A DNA stretch of 30,289 bases from Cytophagaceae bacterium UBA7467 (GTDB lineage Bacteria; Bacteroidota; Bacteroidia; Cytophagales; Spirosomataceae), in contig DLPD01000034.1 in assembly GCA_002479785.1 (NCBI GenBank), positions 96,795-127,083 of the forward strand, read 5' to 3'. Below, piece by piece: positions 1 through 9,508 of the stretch. Within the stretch, counting starts at the first letter, position 1, and each line of letters begins with the position of its first letter. The notes beneath the pieces are model-generated. The model was not told where the DNA came from and ran no database searches. It was given only the letters and a program-made list of their open reading frames with translations. The position numbers and the translations under genes were made by a program.

Positions 1-1314
1 TTAGATAATGGAACTCAAGTTCCAAATCCGAATAGCCCTGCATTGCAGAAAAACTTATTGCGTGCAGTGAACACGAACTCTCAACAAGGGGGTAACCCAG
101 GTTGGCATGAGTGGGCGATGATGTACCAATTAAACAATGCGTGTAACACCATTTTAGATGCAGTGGATAAGACTACGTTTACAGGTGATGCTACAGCGAA
201 GAAAAATGCAATCAAAGCATGGGCTTATACTTGGAAAGGTTTAGCGTATGCGCGTCTTGGTTCATTATATTATGCTGGTTTAATTGTTAACACCCCGTCT
301 GTTACAAACAATGTTTATGTTTCGAAAGAAGCGATGATTGCTGAATCAAATGCTAATTTTGATAAAGCAGCAACAGCTGTGAACGCATCAGGCGCATCAT
401 CGGATTTTTCGGAAATCGTTTCGGCTTTAATTCCGGATTTCTTCCAAAATGATAAAGGTGCGGTTCCTACAGCTGGTCAGTGGATCAAAAACTTGAACAC
501 TATGAAGGCGCGTAATATTTTAGTTAATACTCCTGCAGCTACGATGACTGCTGCTCAATGGGATGCTATTCTTACGTTGACTAATGCAGGTGTAGGTGCT
601 TCTGATCCAGTATTTGCTGGTAACACGAACGCAAATGGAGATATCTTTGGATCTTCTAACTACTCTGTTGCTGCGCGTGCAGTAGGATCTAATGCATCAG
701 GAGGAACCTATAAAATCTCTGAGCGTTTAATTCAAGATTTCAATGCAGGTGACCAGCGTTTAGCGCAAAACTTTAAGGTATACACTGTATGGGTAGGTAA
801 CTCTGACCGTGGTAATGCATTTAACACACGTTATGCAATTAAAGATGGTGGTAATGGTTTAGCCGGAGTTTACACGTATGTTAACCGTACTGCTGGGAAT
901 GCTGAAATCTTCTTATTAGGTTCTTATGAAGAAAATGAGTTGATGAAAGCAGAAGCTAAATTGTGGAAAGGTGATGTAGCAGGTGCTGCTGCAAGCATTA
1001 ATGCAGTTCGTGCTTACCAAGGTGCTGGAATTGCAGCGATCACTTCTACGAATGCGGCAGTAGTGAAAGAAGAATTACGTAAAGAACGTCGTGTGGCTTT
1101 AGCTTTCCGTGGCTTATCATTCTACGATGCGCGCCGTTGGGGAGTATTAGAAAACGGTCGCACAGGTGCGGTGGTTATTTCTAAAGATGGTTCATCTATC
1201 TCTACTAACGCAACCATTAAATATGGTTATTTGGATTACTGGGATGTTCCTAACAATGAATTAGCGAATAATCCAGCTGGCGCGGGTTCTGCACCTACGA
1301 CAAATCCTAAATAA
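1..1314 (+). CDS. SusD/RagB-family nutrient-binding lipoprotein, 5' end missing
   Basis: This is the C-terminal part of a SusD-like outer-membrane lipoprotein. The reading frame is open from base 1, so the gene began upstream; the apparent TTG start at 43 is internal. About 437 residues remain, and the signal peptide and lipobox cysteine lie outside the window. Family signs are the TPR-like helix KAWAYTWKGLAYARLG near the start and the typical C-terminal pattern ENELMKAEAKLW followed by ELRKERRVALAFRG and DARRWG. SusD proteins sit on the cell surface as the lid of a TonB-dependent SusC channel and bind the incoming ligand. Its partner SusC should lie just upstream, outside the window, because the next SusC downstream is separated by a terminator and has its own SusD. 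The ligand cannot be told from sequence. Confidence 0.9.
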   Translation, partial: LDNGTQVPNPNSPALQKNLLRAVNTNSQQGGNPGWHEWAMMYQLNNACNTILDAVDKTTFTGDATAKKNAIKAWAYTWKGLAYARLGSLYYAGLIVNTPSVTNNVYVSKEAMIAESNANFDKAATAVNASGASSDFSEIVSALIPDFFQNDKGAVPTAGQWIKNLNTMKARNILVNTPAATMTAAQWDAILTLTNAGVGASDPVFAGNTNANGDIFGSSNYSVAARAVGSNASGGTYKISERLIQDFNAGDQRLAQNFKVYTVWVGNSDRGNAFNTRYAIKDGGNGLAGVYTYVNRTAGNAEIFLLGSYEENELMKAEAKLWKGDVAGAAASINAVRAYQGAGIAAITSTNAAVVKEELRKERRVALAFRGLSFYDARRWGVLENGRTGAVVISKDGSSISTNATIKYGYLDYWDVPNNELANNPAGAGSAPTTNPK

Positions 1315-1333
1315 GAATTTTTAATTTTTATTG

Positions 1334-1369
1334 AAAGAGGCACTATCCTTAGATAGTGCCTCTTTTTTT
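1334..1369 (+). terminator. Rho-independent terminator after the first SusD
   Basis: A perfect 14-bp stem (AAAGAGGCACTATC at 1334-1347, its complement at 1352-1365) with a four-base loop CTTA is followed by a run of T. It starts 20 bases after the SusD stop and separates this unit from the next SusC gene. Confidence 0.92.
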
Positions 1370-1379
1370 GTGCCAAATG

Positions 1380-1410
1380 TTTGGCGGTATATCGGAAAAT
1401 TCCTAATTTG
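1380..1410 (+). promoter_or_regulatory. Possible Bacteroidota-type promoter for the second SusC-SusD unit
   Basis: A TTTG at 1380-1383 and an AATTTG ending at 1410 are placed roughly like the -33 and -7 elements of Bacteroidota sigma factor promoters. The -7 half lacks the leading TA at the right place, so the match is only partial. It lies between the terminator and the ATG at 1454, where a promoter is needed. Confidence 0.3.
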
Positions 1411-1453
1411 CCAGACGTTTTATATTATTTTTTCATTAATTAAACTCAACAAC

Positions 1454-4400
1454 ATGAAAAAACTATTACTCCTTGGGGTATTGGTGTTAGCTGTATTCAG
1501 CACATCGATGGCTCAAACAAGGCAAGTAACCGGTAAGGTTACAGCCTCAGAGGATGGTGCAGCTCTTCCGGGAGTTAGTGTCAGCCTAAAAGGTTCATCT
1601 CGTGGTACTACCACAGCAGCAGATGGTACCTACAAAATTACAGTAGGTGATGGTGCTGCAATCACGTTCAGCTTTGTGGGTTACAAACCACAAACGGTTT
1701 CAGTAGGAAGCCAAAGTTCAATCAACGTAGTGTTAGTTTCAGATGCTTCTGAATTAAACGAAGTGGTTGTTACGGCATTAGGTCTTACACGTACTAAGAA
1801 CTCGCTACCTTATGCTGCTCAGCAGGTAAAAGGGGAGGAATTAACGCGTGTTCGCTCTGGTAATGCATTCTCACAACTTTCTGGTAAGGTGTCTGGGGTG
1901 CAAATTACACAAGGTAACGCCATCGGTGGTTCTACAAACGTAGTAATTCGTGGTTCTAAGTCCTTGACAGGTAATAACCAAGCGCTATTCGTTGTAGATG
2001 GTGTACCGGTTGATAACTCGGTAACGAACTCTTCTAACCAACGTACTGGTCGTGGTGGTTATGATTATGGTAATGCAGCTGCGGATATTAACCCAGATGA
2101 TATCGAGTCAATGACTGTATTAAAGGGTGCTGCGGCTACCGCTTTATATGGTTCTCGTGCTTCGAATGGTGTGATTATGATCACTTCTAAAAAAGCAAAG
2201 AAAGGTTTAGGTTTGACGATTAATACAGGTTTGTCTGTAGGAACAATTGATCGCTCTACTTTCCCTAAATACCAAAATCAATATGGTGCTGGTTATTCAG
2301 ATCCATATCAAAAAGATGGTTTCTTCTATTTTGATGCAAATGGTGATGGACAAGATGATTTAGTTGTACCAACTTCTGAAGATGCTTCGTATGGTACGAA
2401 ATTTGATCCTAGCTTGAAGGTTTATCATTGGGATGCATTTGATCCTGCTGGTCCTAACTACCAAAAAGCGAAACCTTGGGTTGCAGCAGCAAATACTCCA
2501 GATAAATTCTATGAGACAGCTATTTCTAACAATACAAATATCTCATTAGATGGCGCTACAGATAAGGGTACATTTAAATTAGGATTTACGCGTAATGAAG
2601 ATCGTGGTACTTTGCCAAATTCTAAGGTGTCTAAAAACATCATGAACTTATCAGGTACGTATGCAATCTCCTCTAAATTAACAGCTTCTGCGGCGGCTAA
2701 CTTCTCAGTTGTAGATGGTTTAGGTCGTTATGGTACAGGTTATGATGGATTGAACGTGAATCAAAACTTCCGTCAGTGGTATCAAACGAACGTAGATATC
2801 TTAGAGCAAAAAGAAGCTTATTTCCGTAACAACAAAAACGTTACATGGAACTGGTCAGATCCTTCTACAGCGGCTGGTTTGAAGCCAATCTACACAGATA
2901 ACTACTATTGGACTCGTTACCAAAATTATGAGAACGATACACGTACACGTATGTTTGGAAACGCCATGTTGAATTACAAAGCCACTGATTACTTAAATGT
3001 AATGGGTCGTATCACCATGGATACTTATGATGAATTCCAAGAGGAGCGTATCGCTGTAGGTTCTACAGACGTAGCAGAGTATTCTCGTTATGATCGTCAC
3101 TTCGAGGAAATCAACTATGATTTAATTACGAATTTTGACAAAAACTTAACAAAAGATTTAAACTTAAAAGCATTAGCTGGTTTAAACTTACGTAAGTCAT
3201 TAAATCGTTCGATTTATGCTATCACAAATGGTGGTTTGATCGTACCTGGTTTGTATTCGATTGCTAACTCAAAAGGAACTGTTTCAGCTCCATCTGAGTC
3301 GTACAATCCACGCGAAGTGTTTGGTTTGTTCGGTGGTGCTACATTAACGTACAAAGATTTCTTAACTTTAGATGGTACAATTCGTCAGGATAAGTCTTCT
3401 ACATTACCAGTAGCTAATAATGCATACTTATACTATGCTGGTTCTGCTTCTTGGTTATTCTCTCACCACATTGAAGATTTACCTTGGTTAACTTCTGGTA
3501 AGTTGCGTGCTAACTACGCTACAGTAGGTAATGATGCTCCTTGGGGATCCATCTCAAATGTATATGATCAACCAGCGCCGTTCGGTTCTACGATCTTATT
3601 CTCAGTTCCAGGAACTCAAAACAATCCAAACTTGAAGCCTGAGCAAACTATCTCTAAAGAGATTGGTTTAGAAATGGCATTCTTGCAAAATCGTTTAGGT
3701 TTTGACGCGACTTACTACCACACAAATACCTTAGATCAAATTTTACCTGCTTCTGTTACAACATCAACAGGTTATAATTCTACGTATGTAAATGCGGGTA
3801 ATATTGAGAATAATGGTATTGAGTTTAGTCTTTATGGAACACCGATTAAGACAGCTGATTTCTCTTGGAATGTAAACGTAAACTTTACGCGTAACCGTAA
3901 CAAAGTATTAAGCCTCTATAATGAAAGCCAAAACTTACAATTAGCTTCATTCCAAGGAGGTGTTACATTAAACGCAACAGTTGGTGAGCCTTATGGAATT
4001 TTAAAGGGTAGAACTTGGAAGACATTGAATGGCGAGAAATTAGTGAAAGCAAATGGACGTTATGATGTGACGACAACAACAACCAATATCATTGGTAATG
4101 TAAATCCTAACTGGATTGGCGGGGTTAACAACTCATTCCGTTATAAGAATGTAACATTTAGTTTCTTGATTGATGTGAAATCTGGTGGTTCTGTATTCTC
4201 ATTAGACCAGTACTATGGTGCTGCTACGGGTGTATTAGAAGAGTCAGCTTTATTGAATGATAAAGGAAATCCATCTCGTAATGAAATTTCTGCTGGCGGT
4301 GGTGTAATTATGCCAGGTGTGAAAGCAGATGGTACGCCTAATGACATCCGTGTTGAAAACTGGTACGGTACGTATGGTTATGCTTACAATCCACAACACG

Positions 4401-4660
4401 CATTTGTGTATGATGCAAGTTATGTGAAATTACGTGAGGCTAACCTTACTTATTCTTTACCTCGTGCGCTTGTAGCGAAATTAGGTGGAATAAAAGGAGT
4501 TGATTTATCAGTGTATGGACGTAATTTGTGGTTAATCTACAAAAACATCCCTCACTCTGATCCTGAGGAGAATCTTTCTGCAGGTAACTTGCAAGGATAT
4601 CAATCAGGTGCGTATCCTACGACACGTTCGATTGGATTTAACGTGAAATTGTTGTTTTAA
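1454..4660 (+). CDS. SusC/RagA-family TonB-linked outer membrane transporter (1068 aa)
   Basis: This is an outer-membrane TonB-dependent channel that would take up a large nutrient using energy from TonB-ExbBD. The ATG at 1454 is chosen because it gives a classic signal peptide (MKKLLLLGVLVLAVFSTSMAQ). The longer TTG-started frame begins inside the upstream terminator hairpin. After the signal come a carboxypeptidase-D-like regulatory domain (about residues 22-100, with VTGKVT and LPGVSVSLKG), a plug domain (about 110-235, with VVIRG and ALFVVDGVPVD), the SusC signature YGSRASNGVIMI, then the beta-barrel ending in a terminal Phe. No N-terminal STN signalling domain is present, so FecA-type signalling to an ECF sigma factor is unlikely. 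The SusD partner starts 20 bases downstream. Arginine is mostly CGT and glycine mostly GGT, which suggests high expression. Confidence 0.95.
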   Translation: MKKLLLLGVLVLAVFSTSMAQTRQVTGKVTASEDGAALPGVSVSLKGSSRGTTTAADGTYKITVGDGAAITFSFVGYKPQTVSVGSQSSINVVLVSDASELNEVVVTALGLTRTKNSLPYAAQQVKGEELTRVRSGNAFSQLSGKVSGVQITQGNAIGGSTNVVIRGSKSLTGNNQALFVVDGVPVDNSVTNSSNQRTGRGGYDYGNAAADINPDDIESMTVLKGAAATALYGSRASNGVIMITSKKAKKGLGLTINTGLSVGTIDRSTFPKYQNQYGAGYSDPYQKDGFFYFDANGDGQDDLVVPTSEDASYGTKFDPSLKVYHWDAFDPAGPNYQKAKPWVAAANTPDKFYETAISNNTNISLDGATDKGTFKLGFTRNEDRGTLPNSKVSKNIMNLSGTYAISSKLTASAAANFSVVDGLGRYGTGYDGLNVNQNFRQWYQTNVDILEQKEAYFRNNKNVTWNWSDPSTAAGLKPIYTDNYYWTRYQNYENDTRTRMFGNAMLNYKATDYLNVMGRITMDTYDEFQEERIAVGSTDVAEYSRYDRHFEEINYDLITNFDKNLTKDLNLKALAGLNLRKSLNRSIYAITNGGLIVPGLYSIANSKGTVSAPSESYNPREVFGLFGGATLTYKDFLTLDGTIRQDKSSTLPVANNAYLYYAGSASWLFSHHIEDLPWLTSGKLRANYATVGNDAPWGSISNVYDQPAPFGSTILFSVPGTQNNPNLKPEQTISKEIGLEMAFLQNRLGFDATYYHTNTLDQILPASVTTSTGYNSTYVNAGNIENNGIEFSLYGTPIKTADFSWNVNVNFTRNRNKVLSLYNESQNLQLASFQGGVTLNATVGEPYGILKGRTWKTLNGEKLVKANGRYDVTTTTTNIIGNVNPNWIGGVNNSFRYKNVTFSFLIDVKSGGSVFSLDQYYGAATGVLEESALLNDKGNPSRNEISAGGGVIMPGVKADGTPNDIRVENWYGTYGYAYNPQHAFVYDASYVKLREANLTYSLPRALVAKLGGIKGVDLSVYGRNLWLIYKNIPHSDPEENLSAGNLQGYQSGAYPTTRSIGFNVKLLF

Positions 4661-4680
4661 TCATCCTTAATTTGATACAG

Positions 4681-6111
4681 ATGAAAAGAATATTTTTAGT
4701 ATTTGTACCGCTTTTGTTTCTTGCATCAGCTTGTACAGAGGATCTTGCATCCTTAAACGTAGAGACTAAGAAGCCAGCAGCTATTCCTGCACCTACTTTG
4801 TTCTCGAATGCAGTTAAGTCTCTTGCAGGGAACTTAGCTACCGCTAGTGTGAACACAAATGTGTTCCGTTTTACGACCAGCCAATGGGCAATGGCCGTAT
4901 ACCAAGATGAGGCTCAATATGATTTCCAAACACGTGCTATTCCTAACCAATGGTGGAATGGTATGTACCGTGATGTATTAGCTGATTTACGTGAATCATC
5001 TCGTTTAATCAATGCAGATGCGTCTTTGCTTCCAAAGGAGAAAGCGAATAAATTAGCCATCTTGGATATCATGGAAGTATATACTTTCGGAATTTTAGTG
5101 AACTCTTTTGGAAACATTCCTTACACAGAGGCTTTAAATGCAGCTAAGTTGTTCCCTAAATACGATGATGCTAAAACGGTATCTGCTGATTTAATCACTC
5201 GATTAAATGCAGACATTGCGAAGTTAGATGCTTCTGCCGCTGGTTTTACTTCTAGCGAGGATGTAGTCTACAAAGGCTCAGTATCGAAGTGGGTTAAATT
5301 TGCTAACACATTGCGTATGAAATTAGCAATGATCGTAGCAGATGAAAACGCAAGTGCAGCTAAAACGGCTGTTGAGGCATCTGATGCAGGCGCTATCTCC
5401 GCGTCTTCTGATAATGGTTTATTTACTTATTTATCAGCTTCACCTAATCAAAATCCATTACATGTGGATATTGTATTAGGAGGTCGTCAAGATTATATCG
5501 CGGCGAAAGATTTAATGGACAAATTAATCGGATGGAATGATCCACGTAAATCGGCTTACTTCTCTACAAACAATGCGGGTAACTATGCGGGTGGTATTGT
5601 AGGTAAAGTGAACACGTACGTAGATTTCTCACGTGCAGGTGCAAAAGTAATTGCAGCAGATGCTCCTTACGTATTAGCAGATTACGTTGAAACTGAATTC
5701 TTACGCGCAGAAGCAAAGGAAAGAGGATTTAATGTAGCTGGTACTGCAGAGCAGCACTACAATAATGCGATCACTGCTTCTATCCTATATTGGGGTGGTT
5801 CTGCAGCGGATGCGGCGGCCTATTTAGCTCAGCCAGAAGTGGCTTACACAACGGCTGCAGGTAACTGGAAGCAAAAAATTGGTACACAAAAATGGATTGC
5901 TCTTTACAACCGCTCATACGAGACTTGGACGGAGTTACGTCGTTTAGACTATCCAGTAATCACTGCACCAGTAAATGCAAAATCTGGATTCCCTACACGT
6001 TTAACATATCCAAATACAGAGCAAACTTTAAATGGTACTTCTTACACAGCGGCTGCAGCAGCAATCGGTGGAGACGTATTAACTACGAAGTTATTCTGGG
6101 ATAAAAACTAA
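4681..6111 (+). CDS. SusD-like lipoprotein of the SusD-like_2 type (476 aa)
   Basis: This is the surface ligand-binding partner of the SusC just upstream. The ATG at 4681 is preferred to a TTG nine bases earlier because it starts a clean lipoprotein signal (MKRIFLVFVPLLFLASAC) with the lipid-modified Cys at residue 18. The internal pattern fits the SusD-like_2 branch (Pfam PF12771 by recollection) rather than the classic SusD: NQWWNGMYRDVLADLRES, FGNIPYTEAL, KWVKFANTLRMKLAM and, near the end, KWIALYNRSYETWTELRRLDYP. Members of this branch are found with SusC proteins for varied ligands, including non-glycan ones, so the substrate stays open. The stop is followed after 23 bases by a strong terminator, so the transcript is a two-gene SusC-SusD unit. 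Confidence 0.93.
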   Translation: MKRIFLVFVPLLFLASACTEDLASLNVETKKPAAIPAPTLFSNAVKSLAGNLATASVNTNVFRFTTSQWAMAVYQDEAQYDFQTRAIPNQWWNGMYRDVLADLRESSRLINADASLLPKEKANKLAILDIMEVYTFGILVNSFGNIPYTEALNAAKLFPKYDDAKTVSADLITRLNADIAKLDASAAGFTSSEDVVYKGSVSKWVKFANTLRMKLAMIVADENASAAKTAVEASDAGAISASSDNGLFTYLSASPNQNPLHVDIVLGGRQDYIAAKDLMDKLIGWNDPRKSAYFSTNNAGNYAGGIVGKVNTYVDFSRAGAKVIAADAPYVLADYVETEFLRAEAKERGFNVAGTAEQHYNNAITASILYWGGSAADAAAYLAQPEVAYTTAAGNWKQKIGTQKWIALYNRSYETWTELRRLDYPVITAPVNAKSGFPTRLTYPNTEQTLNGTSYTAAAAAIGGDVLTTKLFWDKN

Positions 6112-6134
6112 TTCTAGTTTTTAGAATGAATTTT

Positions 6135-6166
6135 AAAGGGCAACCCGAAAGGGTTGCCCTTTTTTT
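6135..6166 (+). terminator. Rho-independent terminator after the second SusD
   Basis: A 12-bp stem (AAAGGGCAACCC at 6135-6146, its complement at 6151-6162) is closed by a stable GAAA tetraloop and followed by T. It ends the second SusC-SusD unit. Confidence 0.93.
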
Positions 6167-6263
6167 GTTTTCTTTAAAATAATCTGTATTAATCATTTTT
6201 TCATTCATCATTCACCATTTAGGACGATTTTTGATTGGCATAAATATTTTTTATGAATATCAT

Positions 6264-6307
6264 ATAATTGTTTAATTATTATGACCAAAACTTAAACAAT
6301 ATATTTG
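6264..6307 (+). promoter_or_regulatory. Promoter with perfect TAnnTTTG box and upstream inverted repeat, third SusC-SusD unit
   Basis: TATATTTG at 6300-6307 matches the Bacteroidota -7 consensus TAnnTTTG exactly and lies 39 bases before the SusC start at 6347. No TTG sits at the expected -33 distance. That place is instead covered by an inverted repeat, ATAATT at 6264-6269 and AATTAT at 6274-6279 with spacer GTTT. A second one, CATAAA/TTTATG, lies at 6239-6255. A weak -33 element overlapped by a dyad fits a regulated promoter; this is inference. The rest of the 180-base gap (6167-6238) is AT-rich with no other signal seen. Confidence 0.6.
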
Positions 6308-6346
6308 AGGTTCATAACATTATCCTTCATTTTAAAAATGTTCATT

Positions 6347-9300
6347 ATGAAAAAAACGCTACTAGTAAGTATGGTCTTGTGGCTGACGGCAATGGTTCCA
6401 TTGTTTGCACAGGACAGATCAATCACAGGAAAGGTGACCGGAGATGACGGTTCTACTTTGCCGGGGGTTAACATCGCAGTAAAAGGTACTAATAAAGGAA
6501 CTAACACGGATGTGGATGGTGCTTTTAAGTTAACGGTACCTTCGAATGCCGTGTTAATTGTTAGTTCAGTGGGTTATGCTCCACAAGAAATTAAAGTTGG
6601 AAATAGAACGGTGATTAATATTTCACTTGCATCTACTTCTTCTACATTAGACGAAGTGGTTATCACGACGTTCGGAACCGCTAAGAAAGCATCCTTTACG
6701 GGTTCTTCTGCGAAGGTAAGTGCAGAGAAATTAGGCGTTAGACCCATTACTAACATTGGTCAAGCTCTAGAAGGTATTGCACCAGGTATTACGACTACGT
6801 CGACTTCTGGTCAGCCAGGTTCCGCTCCAGCGGTGCGTATTCGTGGTTTTGGTTCGATTTCCTCTTCGAATGACCCATTATATGTAGTGGATGGTGTGCC
6901 CTACTCAGCTAGTATCGCGAATTTAAATAATGATGATATTGAGTCGATTACGGTATTGAAAGATGCGGCTTCCACTGCACTTTATGGTGCGCGTGCTGCG
7001 AATGGGGTTGTGATGGTAACCACTAAAAAGGGTACCAAAGGTAAAAATACGATCAACATTAAGTATACGAAAGGTTTTAACACGCGTGCGCTTCCTGAAT
7101 ATGATCGTGTTGGTGCAGCTGATTATTATCCTTTAATGTGGGAAGGTTACCGTAATAGCTTAGCTTATAGAGCTTCAAATCCTGTTGCACTAGCCACAGC
7201 AAATGCAACAGCCTCATCAGGTTTAGGTGGAATTCTTGGTACGGGATATAACGTTTATAATGTACCGTTTGCGCAACTAGTGGGTACGGATGGTAAATTA
7301 AATTCGTCTGCTCAATTAATTTATAATCCAGATGATTTAAACTGGGAAAAAGCAGTATTGCGTCAGGGTATTCGTGACGAGGTTAATGCTAATTTCTCTG
7401 GTTCAAATGGAAAATCGGATTATTTTTTGTCTGTATCTTATCTGAATGATAAAGGATATCAAATTAAATCAGATTACGATCGTTTTACTGCTCGTTTAAA
7501 CGTGAATTCCCAAATGAATAATTGGTTCAAAGTGGGTGCTAACATGAATACAACGGTAACGACTTCTAATCAGTCTACAGCGGATGGGGGAACTTCTTTT
7601 GTGAATCCATTCTTCTTTACACGCGGTATAGCGCCTATTTATCCCGTTTATGCTTATGATCCGGCAAGCCCTGGTTCATTCTTGACATTAGAAAATGGAA
7701 GACGTCGTTATGATTATGGTAACTTAAGTGCTTTGGGTTTATCTAACCGTCCTCAATATGGTGGTCGTCACGTAGTGGCAGAAACAGAGTTAAATGAAAA
7801 CTTTTTCCGTAGAAATTTACTTGGAGGACGTGCTTATGGTGAGATTTCTTTCTTGAAAGACTTTAAATTCACTAATAGTGTAGGGGTAGATATCACGAAT
7901 GCGAACTCGATCGTTTTTGGAAATCCAGAAATTGGTGACGGTGCTCCAGCGGGTCGTGCCTCTAACACATTTGAGAATATTACAAATTATAACTTATCTC
8001 AATTGTTAACCTATAATCACTCATTTGGAAAGCACAATTTGGATGCATTAGTAGGACATGAAAACTACAATTTAGTATCTAATAGCCTAGATGGTTCTCG
8101 TTCTCAGCAAATCCTAGATGGTAATTATGAGTTAATTAACTTCACAACTACAACGAACTTAACCTCTCAATACGATATCCGTCGTGTAGAAGGTTTCTTC
8201 TCTCGTTTAAACTATGATTATGATTCTAAGTACTTTGTTTCATTCTCTGCTCGTCGTGATGGTTCTTCGAAATTCTATCAAGATAAGCGTTGGGGTACAT
8301 TCTACTCAGCTTCTGCAGCTTGGCGTTTAGATCAAGAGGACTTCATTAAGGAATTGACTTTTATCGATAACTTAAAATTGAGAAGTTCATGGGGCCAAAC
8401 AGGTAACGATGGTGGTATCAGCAACTATGCATGGCAGCCATTGTATGCTTTAGGTTGGAACAATGCGACAGAGCCAGGTATTTTACAATCCTCTTTAGGA
8501 AGTAAATCATTAGAGTGGGAGACAAATACGGCATTCGATGTGGCCTTAGAATTCGGTTTATTTAAGAACCGCGTGTCAGGTACGATTGAATACTTTGATC
8601 GTCAGTCTACAAACTTGATTTTTGCAGTACCTCTTCCATTATCAGTAGGTATTGGTACAGAGACACGTAATATCGGTTCGATGTACAACCGTGGTATTGA
8701 GTTACAATTAGCAGGAGATTTAGTTCGTACGAAAGACTTCGTTTGGAATATTGATTTGAATGCGACAAAATTAGAGAATAAGATCACGAAGATGCCTGCT
8801 GAAAGCAAGGAAATCATCGATGGTACGAAGAAGTTAAAAGAAGGTAGCTCTTTATATGACTACTGGTTACGTGAGTACAAAGGGGTAAACCCAGAGACGG
8901 GTGTAGCGGAATACCGTGCGATCTCTTATGTAGCTTCTAACTCTCGAATTACGGCTAATGGTGATACATTAACGAATAACATTGCGAATGCACGTTATTG
9001 GTATAACGGTACTTCCATTCCTGATTTAACAGGTTCTGTGAATACCTCACTTCGTTACAAAGGTTTCACTTTATCTGCCTTGATGGTATACCAGTTAGGT
9101 GGAAAAATTTATGATGCAGCCTATGCAGGTTTAATGGGAGCGGGTTACCATAATGCGAAGCACGTGGATATCTTGAAGCGTTGGCAGAATCCTGGGGACA
9201 TTACGAATGTTCCTCGTATGGATGCGGGTAGAACGGCGGATTTTGATGCTGCATCAGACCGTTGGTTAATTGATGGAAGCTTTATGAACATTCGTACGGT

Positions 9301-9499
9301 AACATTATCTTACCGTTTACCTAAGTCGGTGATGAATCGTTTGAAAATTGACAACGCACAGGTGTATGTGAGTGGTGAAAACTTCTTAATGTTATCACGT
9401 AGAAGTGGTATGAACGTTCAGCAGAACTTTGGAGGAACAACAAGTAATGTTTACAGTCCTGCGAAGTCATTAGTATTAGGTCTATCATTCTCTTTATAA
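6347..9499 (+). CDS. SusC/RagA-family TonB-linked outer membrane transporter (1050 aa)
   Basis: This is a second complete SusC-type outer-membrane importer. The ATG at 6347 gives MKKTLLVSMVLWLTAMVPLFAQ, a good signal peptide; an ATG nine bases earlier is possible but adds nothing. The order is signal peptide, carboxypeptidase-like domain (about residues 24-100, SITGKVTGDDGSTLPGVNI), plug (about 105-230, VRIRGFGSISSSNDPLYVVD), the signature LYGARAANGVVMVTTKKG, then the barrel ending LGLSFSL. There is no STN domain. It shares the domain plan of the SusC at 1454 but differs clearly along the barrel, so the two are not a recent duplication. The SusD partner starts 9 bases after its stop. Regulation probably runs through the TAnnTTTG promoter directly upstream. 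Confidence 0.95.
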   Translation: MKKTLLVSMVLWLTAMVPLFAQDRSITGKVTGDDGSTLPGVNIAVKGTNKGTNTDVDGAFKLTVPSNAVLIVSSVGYAPQEIKVGNRTVINISLASTSSTLDEVVITTFGTAKKASFTGSSAKVSAEKLGVRPITNIGQALEGIAPGITTTSTSGQPGSAPAVRIRGFGSISSSNDPLYVVDGVPYSASIANLNNDDIESITVLKDAASTALYGARAANGVVMVTTKKGTKGKNTINIKYTKGFNTRALPEYDRVGAADYYPLMWEGYRNSLAYRASNPVALATANATASSGLGGILGTGYNVYNVPFAQLVGTDGKLNSSAQLIYNPDDLNWEKAVLRQGIRDEVNANFSGSNGKSDYFLSVSYLNDKGYQIKSDYDRFTARLNVNSQMNNWFKVGANMNTTVTTSNQSTADGGTSFVNPFFFTRGIAPIYPVYAYDPASPGSFLTLENGRRRYDYGNLSALGLSNRPQYGGRHVVAETELNENFFRRNLLGGRAYGEISFLKDFKFTNSVGVDITNANSIVFGNPEIGDGAPAGRASNTFENITNYNLSQLLTYNHSFGKHNLDALVGHENYNLVSNSLDGSRSQQILDGNYELINFTTTTNLTSQYDIRRVEGFFSRLNYDYDSKYFVSFSARRDGSSKFYQDKRWGTFYSASAAWRLDQEDFIKELTFIDNLKLRSSWGQTGNDGGISNYAWQPLYALGWNNATEPGILQSSLGSKSLEWETNTAFDVALEFGLFKNRVSGTIEYFDRQSTNLIFAVPLPLSVGIGTETRNIGSMYNRGIELQLAGDLVRTKDFVWNIDLNATKLENKITKMPAESKEIIDGTKKLKEGSSLYDYWLREYKGVNPETGVAEYRAISYVASNSRITANGDTLTNNIANARYWYNGTSIPDLTGSVNTSLRYKGFTLSALMVYQLGGKIYDAAYAGLMGAGYHNAKHVDILKRWQNPGDITNVPRMDAGRTADFDAASDRWLIDGSFMNIRTVTLSYRLPKSVMNRLKIDNAQVYVSGENFLMLSRRSGMNVQQNFGGTTSNVYSPAKSLVLGLSFSL

Positions 9500-9508
9500 T
9501 ATAGAATC

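Noticed and set aside
1331..1453. Upstream extension of the SusC frame from a TTG
   Set aside because: It starts inside the terminator hairpin and precedes a perfect signal peptide at 1454.
4638..5117. Two short minus-strand frames opposite the SusD-like_2 gene
   Set aside because: They are shadows of the sense frame with no independent start signals or domain features.
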